Origin: Pseudofrankia asymbiotica
GTDB lineage: Bacteria > Actinomycetota > Actinomycetes > Frankiales > Frankiaceae
DNA: 5,999 nt
NCBI RefSeq assembly: GCF_001983105.1
Contig: NZ_MOMC01000120.1
Coordinates: 2,865-8,863 of the forward strand
Direction of reading: 5' to 3'
Position numbers and translations under genes: made by a program. Positions 1 to 5,052 of this stretch are shown piece by piece (position 1 is the first letter of the stretch; each line of letters begins with the position of its first letter). The notes beneath the pieces are model-generated. The model was not told the DNA's origin, did no database searches, and was given only the letters and a program-made list of their open reading frames with translations.

Positions 1-2
1 GC

Positions 3-677
3 TCGCTCGTGCATGTGACGGAAGAAGTCGGCCTCCCGCGACCGCACGTCTTCTTTTGGGGCCACGAGCCCCGGCCTGACGGATGGACCGACCCGGACCA
101 CTTGTCCGCCTATATCTATAACACTGCTCGCAGCGAGGGACTCCAATGGAGAGTCCCGGACGCTCCATTCATCGTCGAGACTTTCTGCATGGGTGACCAC
201 GGAATCTTTGCAGGCTACCGGCGCGAGGCCGATGGGCAAATTTCGGTCACGCTGAGATCAGAAGAAAATACGGGGCCCGAGACCTGGGGCCTGAAGCTGT
301 ATCGCGCGACTCTCCTCACTGTCGCATCCGAACTCGACCTTAGTATCGCTGGTGACGCGCGGCCGCTTATCCATGAACTTATGGCAGGTTTCTGGGTCAC
401 GCCTAGCCGGGCCGAGGCCGAGGCATGGGGAGGATATCCGTATGACAGTGACCCCACCGGAACTGCCGCCCGCCCCCTAGCCCGTCCGTTCACTTTCGGC
501 GACATCCTTGCTGGTCTACCCAAAAGACAGGTGAACCGCGGGGACAGAGCGTGGCTACGCGGCTCATTGGCCCTCAGCACCGCACCCGTTAGGTTCGCGG
601 CCAAGACCTTGCTGTCACCTAAAGATCGGCTAGGGGCGCCTCCGGTGGCGAGAGACGTCCCGTCTTCTTTCCCGTAG
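3..677 (+). CDS. Unrecognised protein, 5' end probably outside the window
   Basis: The frame is open from the left edge and ends at TAG 675-677. The first candidate start inside the window is GTG at 9, which would give 222 residues. There is no Shine-Dalgarno-like sequence before it, so the true start is probably upstream and the gene partial. The product looks like a real soluble protein: it is rich in Trp, Phe and Tyr in the first 110 residues (for example HVFFWGHEP, FIVETFCMGDHGIF), with an amphipathic stretch LKLYRATLLTVASELDLSI near residues 95-112 and a basic C-terminal third. I see no membrane segment, signal peptide or catalytic motif and do not recognise the family. Third positions are less strictly G/C (AGA, CAA, ATT, AAT, TCA occur) than in the downstream genes, which may indicate separate acquisition. 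A minus-strand frame across the same bases is low in hydrophobic patterning and was set aside. Confidence 0.62.
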   Translation, partial: SLVHVTEEVGLPRPHVFFWGHEPRPDGWTDPDHLSAYIYNTARSEGLQWRVPDAPFIVETFCMGDHGIFAGYRREADGQISVTLRSEENTGPETWGLKLYRATLLTVASELDLSIAGDARPLIHELMAGFWVTPSRAEAEAWGGYPYDSDPTGTAARPLARPFTFGDILAGLPKRQVNRGDRAWLRGSLALSTAPVRFAAKTLLSPKDRLGAPPVARDVPSSFP

Positions 678-953
678 CACTTCTCGGGTGCCGATGTCGC
701 CGGACCTTCTGCGAGCCAACGGTTCAGATAGTGACGCCCGAGCGCCACTACACATCGGCTCGATTCAGCTCAGGCACCGCGTTACGGGTAGCGGGGGGCG
801 AGATGCCCGAGCCGGGCCGCTATCGGGTCGCGCGGCCCGAACCGAGGCCGGGCGCGGTCCAGCGCGAAGCGCCGTACCGACGGATCAGTTGCAGCCTGTT
901 GTCGTTGTCGCGCGGAGCGTGTCATGGCCGTGGGACGGCGGAAGGAGCCAACT
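678..953. other. Intergenic spacer with one GTAGCGG motif and a GC-rich hairpin
   Basis: There is no convincing gene in these 276 bases. They hold one copy of the GTAGCGG motif (788-794, within CGGGTAGCGG) and an 8-bp inverted repeat, CGGGCCGC at 813-820 with GCGGCCCG at 832-839 (11-base loop). CCCGAGC occurs twice (from 738 and from 805). The promoter of the 954 gene should lie here, but I cannot pick out clear -10 and -35 boxes. Short frames through the region are arginine- and glycine-rich shadows. Confidence 0.55.
942..947 (+). promoter_or_regulatory. Ribosome binding site deciding the GTG 954 start
   Basis: AAGGAG lies six bases before GTG 954. This is a stronger match than the GGAG at 914-917 before the in-frame ATG 924. 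It argues that the gene starts at 954, ten codons inside the longest frame. Confidence 0.65.
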
Positions 954-1442
954 GTGACGGTCGTGACGGTCGACGTTGAGGGCAGCGGACTTGGACCGGT
1001 GCCGATGGCGCTGGGACCGATGGTGCTGCCGCGCCGGGCAGGGGTGCTGCTGGATGCCGAGCCGTGGCCGGACTGGGTGCCGGCGGGCGTATATCCGGCA
1101 CACGCGGTCGCGGGGCGGCTGGCGTTGTCGGGCCGTTCGCTGGTGGCGGTGGCGTGTCCGGCGCTGGTGTCGCCCGCCCGGTCGATGCTCGCGCTTGGGG
1201 TCGGCCGGGCGCTGGCAGACCGGCGCGCGACGGGCGGGGCGGGGCCGGTGCCGTTGGTGATGTGCGGGGTCCGGCCGCACTGCGCTTGGCATGTAGGCGT
1301 CGTCATCGTGCCGCACCCGGTGACGATCCACACGCCCGACGGCCAGCAGCACCGCATCGTGTGGGAGATCCTCGACCGGGACCGGGTTCCAGGCTGGGTG
1401 GCCAGCCTGCGGCCGGCGGACGTGTGGCCGGTGGCGGCATGA
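954..1442 (+). CDS. Unrecognised 162-residue protein, first gene of a coupled pair
   Basis: GTG 954 is preferred because AAGGAG stands six bases before it; an in-frame ATG at 924 with GGAG at 914-917 would add ten residues. The product begins MTVVTVDVEGSGLG. Its middle is Ala/Val/Leu-rich (ACPALVSPARSMLALGVGRAL, roughly residues 68-88). The C-terminal third contains paired Cys and His (LVMCGVRPHCAWHVGVV) followed by HTPDGQQHRIVWEILDRDRV. The C-x5-HC arrangement is suggestive, but it is not a metal-binding motif I can name. There is no transmembrane helix of full length and no signal peptide. The stop TGA 1440-1442 overlaps the ATG of the next gene (ATGA), so the two are almost certainly co-transcribed and translationally coupled. 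Third-position GC is very high, supporting a real gene. Function unknown. Confidence 0.72.
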   Translation: MTVVTVDVEGSGLGPVPMALGPMVLPRRAGVLLDAEPWPDWVPAGVYPAHAVAGRLALSGRSLVAVACPALVSPARSMLALGVGRALADRRATGGAGPVPLVMCGVRPHCAWHVGVVIVPHPVTIHTPDGQQHRIVWEILDRDRVPGWVASLRPADVWPVAA

Positions 1443-1696
1443 GCCGGGTCCCGCCGCGGAAGAAGACGGCCGGGGCGGTCGCCACGGTGAAGGTGTCCCC
1501 GGGCATGACGGCGGCCGAGTTGTCGGAACAGGTCGAGCGCCTGTCGGCCGGGGCGGTGTTCCTCGGAGGGTTCGGGGACGCCGGGGTGGTACTCGCGTTC
1601 GGTCCGGCGGATGGGTCTGTCTCGGATCGGGACCTGCTGGCGGCGGTCGTTGGGTCGCTCGCACCGGAGGACTTCGCGACGGGACGGGGCCGGTAG
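1439..1696 (+). CDS. Unrecognised small protein (85 residues), second gene of the coupled pair
   Basis: ATG 1439-1441 sits inside the stop of the preceding gene (ATGA overlap), the classic arrangement for translational coupling, and this sets the start within a longer open frame. The product has a short basic N-terminus (MSRVPPRKKT), then KVSPGMTAAELSEQVERL (about residues 20-37), which reads as a turn followed by an amphipathic helix. After that comes a small hydrophobic stretch AVFLGGFGDAGVVLAFGP, and then a second helix SDRDLLAAVVGSLAPEDF near residues 60-77. This is a plausible small alpha/beta fold, but I do not recognise the family. No Cys or catalytic pattern is visible. The coupling suggests that it acts with, or in fixed ratio to, the 954 gene product. 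The stop codon at 1694-1696 lies inside a GTAGCGG motif (1693-1699), the first of the cluster that follows. Confidence 0.68.
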   Translation: MSRVPPRKKTAGAVATVKVSPGMTAAELSEQVERLSAGAVFLGGFGDAGVVLAFGPADGSVSDRDLLAAVVGSLAPEDFATGRGR

Positions 1697-1859
1697 CGGT
1701 CTGCCGATGTGTAGCGGCACCGCTACCAGCCTTGCCGTGCTGTTTACTGGCGCTGACCTGCACCGGCTGTGCGGTGTAGCGGGTAGCGGCCCGGCCCGCG
1801 TCCGGGCCGGAAACGACCTTGACCACCCCTCGGGCCCCCGCCTGACCGCTACCCGCTAC
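1693..1859. repeat. Cluster of GTAGCGG/CCGCTAC motifs upstream of the regulator gene
   Basis: Seven exact copies lie in 167 bases: plus-strand GTAGCGG at 1693, 1711, 1776 and 1783, and the reverse complement CCGCTAC at 1720, 1846 and 1853. The copies at 1711-1717 and 1720-1726 form a palindrome with a two-base centre. The copies at 1776-1789 are head-to-tail with no gap, and the copies at 1846-1859 are their exact reverse complement, giving a 14-bp perfect inverted repeat with a 56-base spacer. The position between the coupled pair and the regulator gene suggests operators or an iteron-like protein-binding array. Either role is inferred. Confidence 0.7.
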
Positions 1860-1973
1860 TGGGGATGCAGGTTTGTTGCAGGCCCGGCCGTGCGCGAAAC
1901 AGCCCCTACGGTCCGGGCTGGCGTGGCTACGATCGTGATCGTCAGTGATCCGGCGGTGGGCTGGGAGCACAGG
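1697..1973. other. Regulatory intergenic region upstream of the HTH-TPR gene
   Basis: This 277-base gap holds most of the GTAGCGG cluster (1711-1859). It also has a direct repeat TGCAGG at 1866-1871 and 1877-1882 (11-bp phase), and GTGATC twice at 1935-1940 and 1945-1950 (10-bp phase). TACGAT at 1928-1933 fits the actinobacterial -10 pattern (TANNNT), but no good -35 is placed before it. The GTGATC pair lies between that box and the ribosome binding site, where an operator would act. No gene is supported here; the regulator's frame is open but its composition before 1974 is not protein-like. Confidence 0.5.
1928..1933 (+). promoter_or_regulatory. Possible -10 box for the HTH-TPR gene
   Basis: TACGAT lies about 40 bases before ATG 1974 and matches TANNNT. 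No convincing -35 is found at the right distance, so this is a weak prediction. Confidence 0.25.
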
Positions 1974-3395
1974 ATGACGTCGCACCCGCGCGCGAAGCGC
2001 CGTCCGCTGCCGACTACTCCCGCGCTGCTGGCACTGGTGGACGAGGTTCAGGGGCTGATCGACGCGCGCGGGCTGAACTACACCCTCCTCGCGGACCTGA
2101 CGGGCTTCTCGCGCACGCACGTGAAGAACCTCGCGGAGGGCCGGGTCCTGTCCGTGAGCGGGTTCAGGGCGCTGGACACAGCCTTGGGCGCGAACCGTGC
2201 CCTACTACGCATGCGTGACCAGGCCTTCGCAGAGCGCGAGGCAGTCCGCCACGGCTACGCATCCCACGACCCTGCCGAGGAATCACCACCAGAGTCCACA
2301 CGAACGGGCGTACCGTCGATCGTGGAAGGCGGTGACTATTTGTCGCCGCGCCGGCCGGTGGAGGTGAGTTCGACGAATCGCCGCGACCTGCTCGCGTTGA
2401 TCGGCGCCGGAACGACGCTGGGCGCGATTCCCGCACTCACCCCGACGGACCGACTTCTCCTCCTTGAGGGGACCGCGCGAGCAGACAGCATCCTTCCCGT
2501 CGTTGACGCGCAGATAGCCGGGTGCGTTAGCGCCTACCGGACGACTTCGCCCGCCGCGCTGATCGGCCAGATCGACAGTGTTCAGCGGCTGATCGACGGG
2601 ATATCGGCGAACCTCTCTCTCCGGCCGGCTGACAGCACCCGGTTGTGGCATGCCGCGACCATAACCGCAGGACTTCGCGGATGGGTCCACAACAACGCGG
2701 GCGAGATCGACGCGGCCCGCGTTTCGCTGGCCGAAGCGCACAAAAGAGCGGATCTTCTCGATGACGACAGCCTGGTCGCGTGGACCTGCTACATGCAGGC
2801 CATCGTCGAGGACTACGCCGGAAACGCCAATGGCGCCCAGCAGTACGCGAACGATGGGCTTCGCCACGCTCGTACCGGCCCACAACGCGCACTCTTGCTG
2901 TCCGATGCCCTTGCGAAGTCACGCGCGAACCTCGGCGACGCAGGCGGCGTTGACGCTGCCGTTGACGAGGCGATAGAAATCGTTCGCGGACTTTCACCCA
3001 CCGAGCATGGTCCCGCCAGTCGGACGATTATCGACGATATTACGACCCTTCACCCGGCTTTCGTGGTGTCTGCGGCGGCAACCTCATATGCGCGGCTGGG
3101 GAAGCCTGGCAAGGTCCTGGACCTGGCAAATTCCGGTGCCGGCCAGCATCAACCTTACATGTTGTTGGATGAAGCTCTCGCCGTCTCGCGAAGCGGGAAA
3201 ATCGACCCTGAGCGTATCGCGGCGCTCGTTGGGCAAGGGCTCTCCATGGCGCTACCGTTCCAGTCGGCCCACGTCGAAAGCCGGGTAAGGGCAGTCCAGC
3301 GCGCTGTAGAGCCCATCAAGGCCCATCCCGCCCTCCGCGCCATGGTGGACACCACCCGCACGTGGCGCGAACAGCGCCGTACCCTGACCGCCTGA
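1974..3395 (+). CDS. XRE-like helix-turn-helix regulator with TPR-like C-terminal region
   Basis: This encodes a 473-residue predicted cytoplasmic DNA-binding regulator. ATG 1974 is chosen because GGGAG stands at 1963-1967, six bases before it; sequence upstream in the frame is not protein-like. Residues about 15-80 form a helix-turn-helix of the Cro/C1 (XRE) type: LNYTLLADLTGFSRTHVKNL (34-53) gives the two helices around a turn at TGFS. A charged Pro/Glu linker (about 95-140) follows. Then comes NRRDLLALIGAGTTLG (145-160), a Tat-signal-like twin-arginine segment that, as I recall, recurs inside many actinobacterial XRE-type regulators and is probably not a secretion signal here. Residues about 195-470 are helical TPR-like repeats, for example AWTCYMQAIVEDYAGNANGA followed by QQYANDGL (269 onward) and SRANLGDAGGVDAAVDEAI (316 onward). 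Such repeats usually bind a peptide or partner. The length is normal for this architecture. The ligand and targets are unknown; the repeat-filled upstream region makes autoregulation plausible. Confidence 0.85.
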   Translation: MTSHPRAKRRPLPTTPALLALVDEVQGLIDARGLNYTLLADLTGFSRTHVKNLAEGRVLSVSGFRALDTALGANRALLRMRDQAFAEREAVRHGYASHDPAEESPPESTRTGVPSIVEGGDYLSPRRPVEVSSTNRRDLLALIGAGTTLGAIPALTPTDRLLLLEGTARADSILPVVDAQIAGCVSAYRTTSPAALIGQIDSVQRLIDGISANLSLRPADSTRLWHAATITAGLRGWVHNNAGEIDAARVSLAEAHKRADLLDDDSLVAWTCYMQAIVEDYAGNANGAQQYANDGLRHARTGPQRALLLSDALAKSRANLGDAGGVDAAVDEAIEIVRGLSPTEHGPASRTIIDDITTLHPAFVVSAAATSYARLGKPGKVLDLANSGAGQHQPYMLLDEALAVSRSGKIDPERIAALVGQGLSMALPFQSAHVESRVRAVQRAVEPIKAHPALRAMVDTTRTWREQRRTLTA

Positions 3396-3419
3396 CAGCC
3401 GCGGCCTGACGCACGCAGA

Positions 3420-3479
3420 CGCCTACCCGGATACCACTCGACCGGCGCTAGCAATTGCACGCACGCTGCCGGGTAGGCG
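3420..3479. repeat. 11-bp inverted repeat with CTACCCG core
   Basis: CGCCTACCCGG (3420-3430) pairs perfectly with CCGGGTAGGCG (3469-3479) across 38 bases. It begins 25 bases after the regulator's stop. The core CTACCCG is the same heptamer formed at the junctions of the tandem GTAGCGG repeats at 1776-1789 and 1846-1859, so it may be a related protein-binding site. A terminator role is possible, but the loop is long. GCAATTGC, a perfect palindrome, sits in the spacer at 3451-3458. Confidence 0.5.
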
Positions 3480-3510
3480 GCGGGCGAGACTCTGCCGGCT
3501 ACCCGACTCA

Positions 3511-3540
3511 CTGCAACCTTTTGCAAGCAGCTGCAAGCGG
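3511..3540. repeat. Three 10-bp phased TGCAA repeats
   Basis: TGCAA occurs at 3512-3516, 3522-3526 and 3532-3536, each in the context YTGCAASC and exactly one helical turn apart. TTGCA at 3521-3525 also makes an inverted pair with the flanking copies. Phasing on one face of the helix is typical of operator or iteron arrays. No promoter boxes could be assigned beside it. Confidence 0.45.
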
Positions 3541-3668
3541 TGGCGTTTCCTTCTCCGTGAGAGCCACCGGGCGCGGCTCGACCACGGCCGCGGGGTGGCG
3601 CGGGTCATCGCATCGGGCGGAACACCCTGCATCCGCCGCTTCCGCCTGACCTAATGACGGGAGGAATC

Positions 3669-3685
3669 CGGCACGAGACGTGCCG
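3669..3685 (+). other. Hairpin in the leader of the 3770 gene
   Basis: CGGCACG (3669-3675), loop AGA, CGTGCCG (3679-3685) gives a perfect 7-bp stem with a three-base loop, about 85 bases before ATG 3770. The following 45 bases (GC-rich, with GGCGCGCC at 3708-3715) could form further stems. A structured 5' leader is possible; I cannot match it to a known riboswitch class. Confidence 0.35.
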
Positions 3686-3754
3686 CCCTTGAGGCGGCCC
3701 CGGACTGGCGCGCCAACGCCGGCCCGAGGCCTTGATCCCCATTCCTGCTGACAC

Positions 3755-3760
3755 AGGAGA
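3755..3760 (+). promoter_or_regulatory. Ribosome binding site of the 3770 gene
   Basis: AGGAGA ends nine bases before ATG 3770, the only well-placed Shine-Dalgarno match for this frame. Confidence 0.6.
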
Positions 3761-3769
3761 CGAAGACCC

Positions 3770-4684
3770 ATGTCCAGTGTCCCGCCATCCGGTGGCTCTA
3801 CGTGGCGCAACCCCCCACGGGCGTACGTGACCTCGAGCGGTGACCGCCACCGCCTGACCGTCCTGCCCGGTGCCGACCCCGGCGACATCCGCGCCGCGGT
3901 CGCCGCCTTCCAGCCTGGCTCCTACCTGACGTTCCGCCACTCGTCGCGCGATCGCGACGCGGTGGAGTTGGTGTTCCGGTCGTGGCCCGACGGGGACGCG
4001 CCGGTAGACGCCGACGAGCCGACGACTCCGGCGGCCGCCTGGACGCCCGAGGTCGCAGAGCGGGTCGCCGAGGTCCCGCCGGACCTGCTGCGCACGGTCC
4101 GCGTGCGCCACGACCGGACGCCGGTGCCCGCATGGTGGACGACCGTGTTCAGCACGATCGTCGGCGGACCGTGGGCCGACCGGCACGACGCGTCCCAGGC
4201 CGGAGCCGACGACCCGGACGCGCACGCGGTCTACGGCTGCGCGCAGCCGGATGGCACTGTGGCCGCCCGTCCGGCCCCGGACCAGCTCTCCTGGGAGCGT
4301 CACCTGAGCACCCATCTGGACCGGTTGCGCGACGACGATGGCGGCCCGATTCGCTCCCTGCGGGATGATGTCGCGATGCTCGCGCTCCAGGTCGCCGGGG
4401 CACTGGTCGCCGCCGGGCTGCCGCTGGCCGAGACCGGCGGCGCCGAGCCGCACGGCGGCGCACTCGTCGTCCCGGCCCGCCACGCGACCCCCACCGGGGT
4501 CGCCATCGGCTGGGCCACCCACCCGCACCTGCCCGCCCTCGGCGCCCACAGCGAGGCGACCGCCGCGACACTGCCCGACGTCATGGGCTACGCGCTCGCG
4601 TCCCTGCTGGGCGCCCTCGGGTTCCGCATCCAGCGGGGCGCCGGTACCCGTAGCCATTTGGTGACCGCCGCCCCGACCACATAG
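3770..4684 (+). CDS. Unrecognised 304-residue protein
   Basis: ATG 3770 with AGGAGA at 3755-3760 sets the start; the stop is TAG 4682-4684. Codon use is strongly GC-biased throughout, supporting one intact gene. The N-terminal part (residues 15-70) alternates short hydrophobic strands with charged turns (HRLTVLPGADPGDIRAAVAA, SYLTFRHSSRDRDAVELVF). A Pro/Asp-rich linker follows (73-95). A segment RTVRVRHDRTPVPAWWTTVF lies at 108-127. The helix DVAMLALQVAGALVAAGLPL (200-219) is hydrophobic, but contains Asp and Gln and fits a buried helix better than a membrane span. The C-terminus has a further helix VMGYALASLLGALGF (261-275). No signal peptide, metal site or nucleotide-binding motif is seen. 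It stands alone, with a long leader before it and a strong hairpin after it, so it is probably a single-gene transcript. Function unknown. Confidence 0.75.
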   Translation: MSSVPPSGGSTWRNPPRAYVTSSGDRHRLTVLPGADPGDIRAAVAAFQPGSYLTFRHSSRDRDAVELVFRSWPDGDAPVDADEPTTPAAAWTPEVAERVAEVPPDLLRTVRVRHDRTPVPAWWTTVFSTIVGGPWADRHDASQAGADDPDAHAVYGCAQPDGTVAARPAPDQLSWERHLSTHLDRLRDDDGGPIRSLRDDVAMLALQVAGALVAAGLPLAETGGAEPHGGALVVPARHATPTGVAIGWATHPHLPALGAHSEATAATLPDVMGYALASLLGALGFRIQRGAGTRSHLVTAAPTT

Positions 4685-4701
4685 CAGGCACCGACCCGTC
4701 C

Positions 4702-4745
4702 ACGCAGGTGGCCCCCGACCCCCACCGGTCGGGGGCCACCTGCGT
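4702..4745 (+). terminator. Perfect 19-bp hairpin terminator
   Basis: Bases 4702-4720 and 4727-4745 are exact reverse complements, leaving a six-base loop CCCACC, 17 bases after the stop of the 3770 gene. There is no T-run, which is common for factor-independent terminators of GC-rich actinomycetes. Being a perfect stem between convergent genes, it could also stop leftward transcripts. Confidence 0.85.
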
Positions 4746-5052
4746 TGTCAGGGGCAGTCCGGCCGGCAGCCGGCACCCCCAGCACTGGATGACGCGCTCG
4801 CCACTCGGAGATCCCGATCGGCGCCGCGCCTGTCAACTACGGCCGGGCGGGAGGCGTCGTGAAGGCGCCCAACGTCGCCGTGGCGCGCATACCCGGGGTT
4901 CGACTTCCCCGGGGCGCGGCGCGGGGCCGGACGCCGAGTTGAGACGGTGCTGGTGCTGGTTGATCGGGCGCGAGCCTGGTAGCGAGTAGCGCCGAGGTCG
5001 GGTGTCAGACCCACCCACAGACCAGTTTCGGCCCGTCGGGGCAGGTGTGGCG
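4746..5052. other. Convergent intergenic region
   Basis: No gene is supported in these 307 bases; frames on both strands are Arg/Gly/Pro-rich shadows. The region holds a hairpin at 4885-4917 and a degenerate tandem pair of the GTAGCGG motif, GTAGCGA (4979-4985) and GTAGCGC (4986-4992), head-to-tail with no gap. This matches the organisation of the exact pair at 1776-1789. Confidence 0.5.
4885..4917 (-). terminator. Possible terminator hairpin for the minus-strand gene
   Basis: CCCGGGG (4892-4898) and CCCCGGG (4907-4913) form a 7-bp stem with an eight-base loop. GCGC at 4885-4888 can pair with GCGC at 4914-4917 across a three-base bulge. It lies about 135 bases past the minus-strand stop at 5053. 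It has no T-run. The loop TTCGACTT gives it a superficial resemblance to a tRNA T-arm. Confidence 0.35.

Larger units (their letters stand above)
3396..3769. other. Intergenic region with inverted repeats, phased TGCAA repeats and a structured leader
   Basis: No gene is supported in these 374 bases. From left to right they hold an 11-bp inverted repeat (3420-3430 with 3469-3479), a third CTACCCG core at 3499-3505, three TGCAA units at exact 10-bp spacing (3512-3536), and a hairpin-rich GC stretch (3659-3730) just before the ribosome binding site of the next gene. Short frames here (for example from 3455) have repetitive Ala/Gly/Ser composition and no ribosome binding site. Confidence 0.5.

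Noticed and set aside
782..1720. Minus-strand frame of 312 codons
   Set aside because: Same low-complexity Arg/Ser/Thr/Pro composition, opposite to the coupled pair with its clear ribosome binding site and ATGA overlap.
1693..1859. CRISPR array
   Set aside because: The repeat unit is only 7 bases, occurs in both orientations and has irregular spacing, unlike CRISPR repeats of 20-odd bases or more with uniform spacers.
1611..1973. N-terminal extension of the HTH-TPR gene frame
   Set aside because: The frame stays open back to 1611 but overlaps the 1439-1696 gene and runs through the GTAGCGG repeats; ATG 1974 has a good GGGAG six bases upstream.
885..2120. Long minus-strand frame of 411 codons
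   Set aside because: Its product is a run of Arg, Pro, His and Gln without hydrophobic patterning, the usual shadow of GC-rich plus-strand genes, and it crosses three better-supported starts.
3455..3649. Small plus-strand frame of 64 codons
   Set aside because: No ribosome binding site, Ala/Gly/Ser-rich composition, and it covers the inverted and TGCAA repeats.
3605..4657. Minus-strand frame of 350 codons opposite the 3770 gene
   Set aside because: Gly/Arg/Val-rich with repetitive composition. The plus-strand frame has a ribosome binding site, typical codon bias and a terminator directly after it.
4885..4920. tRNA T-arm-like sequence (GGGGTTCGACTTCCCC) as a tRNA gene or att-site remnant
   Set aside because: The loop is eight bases with a T at the position that should pair. 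No anticodon arm or acceptor stem can be built upstream, and no integrase is in the window. Better read as a simple hairpin.
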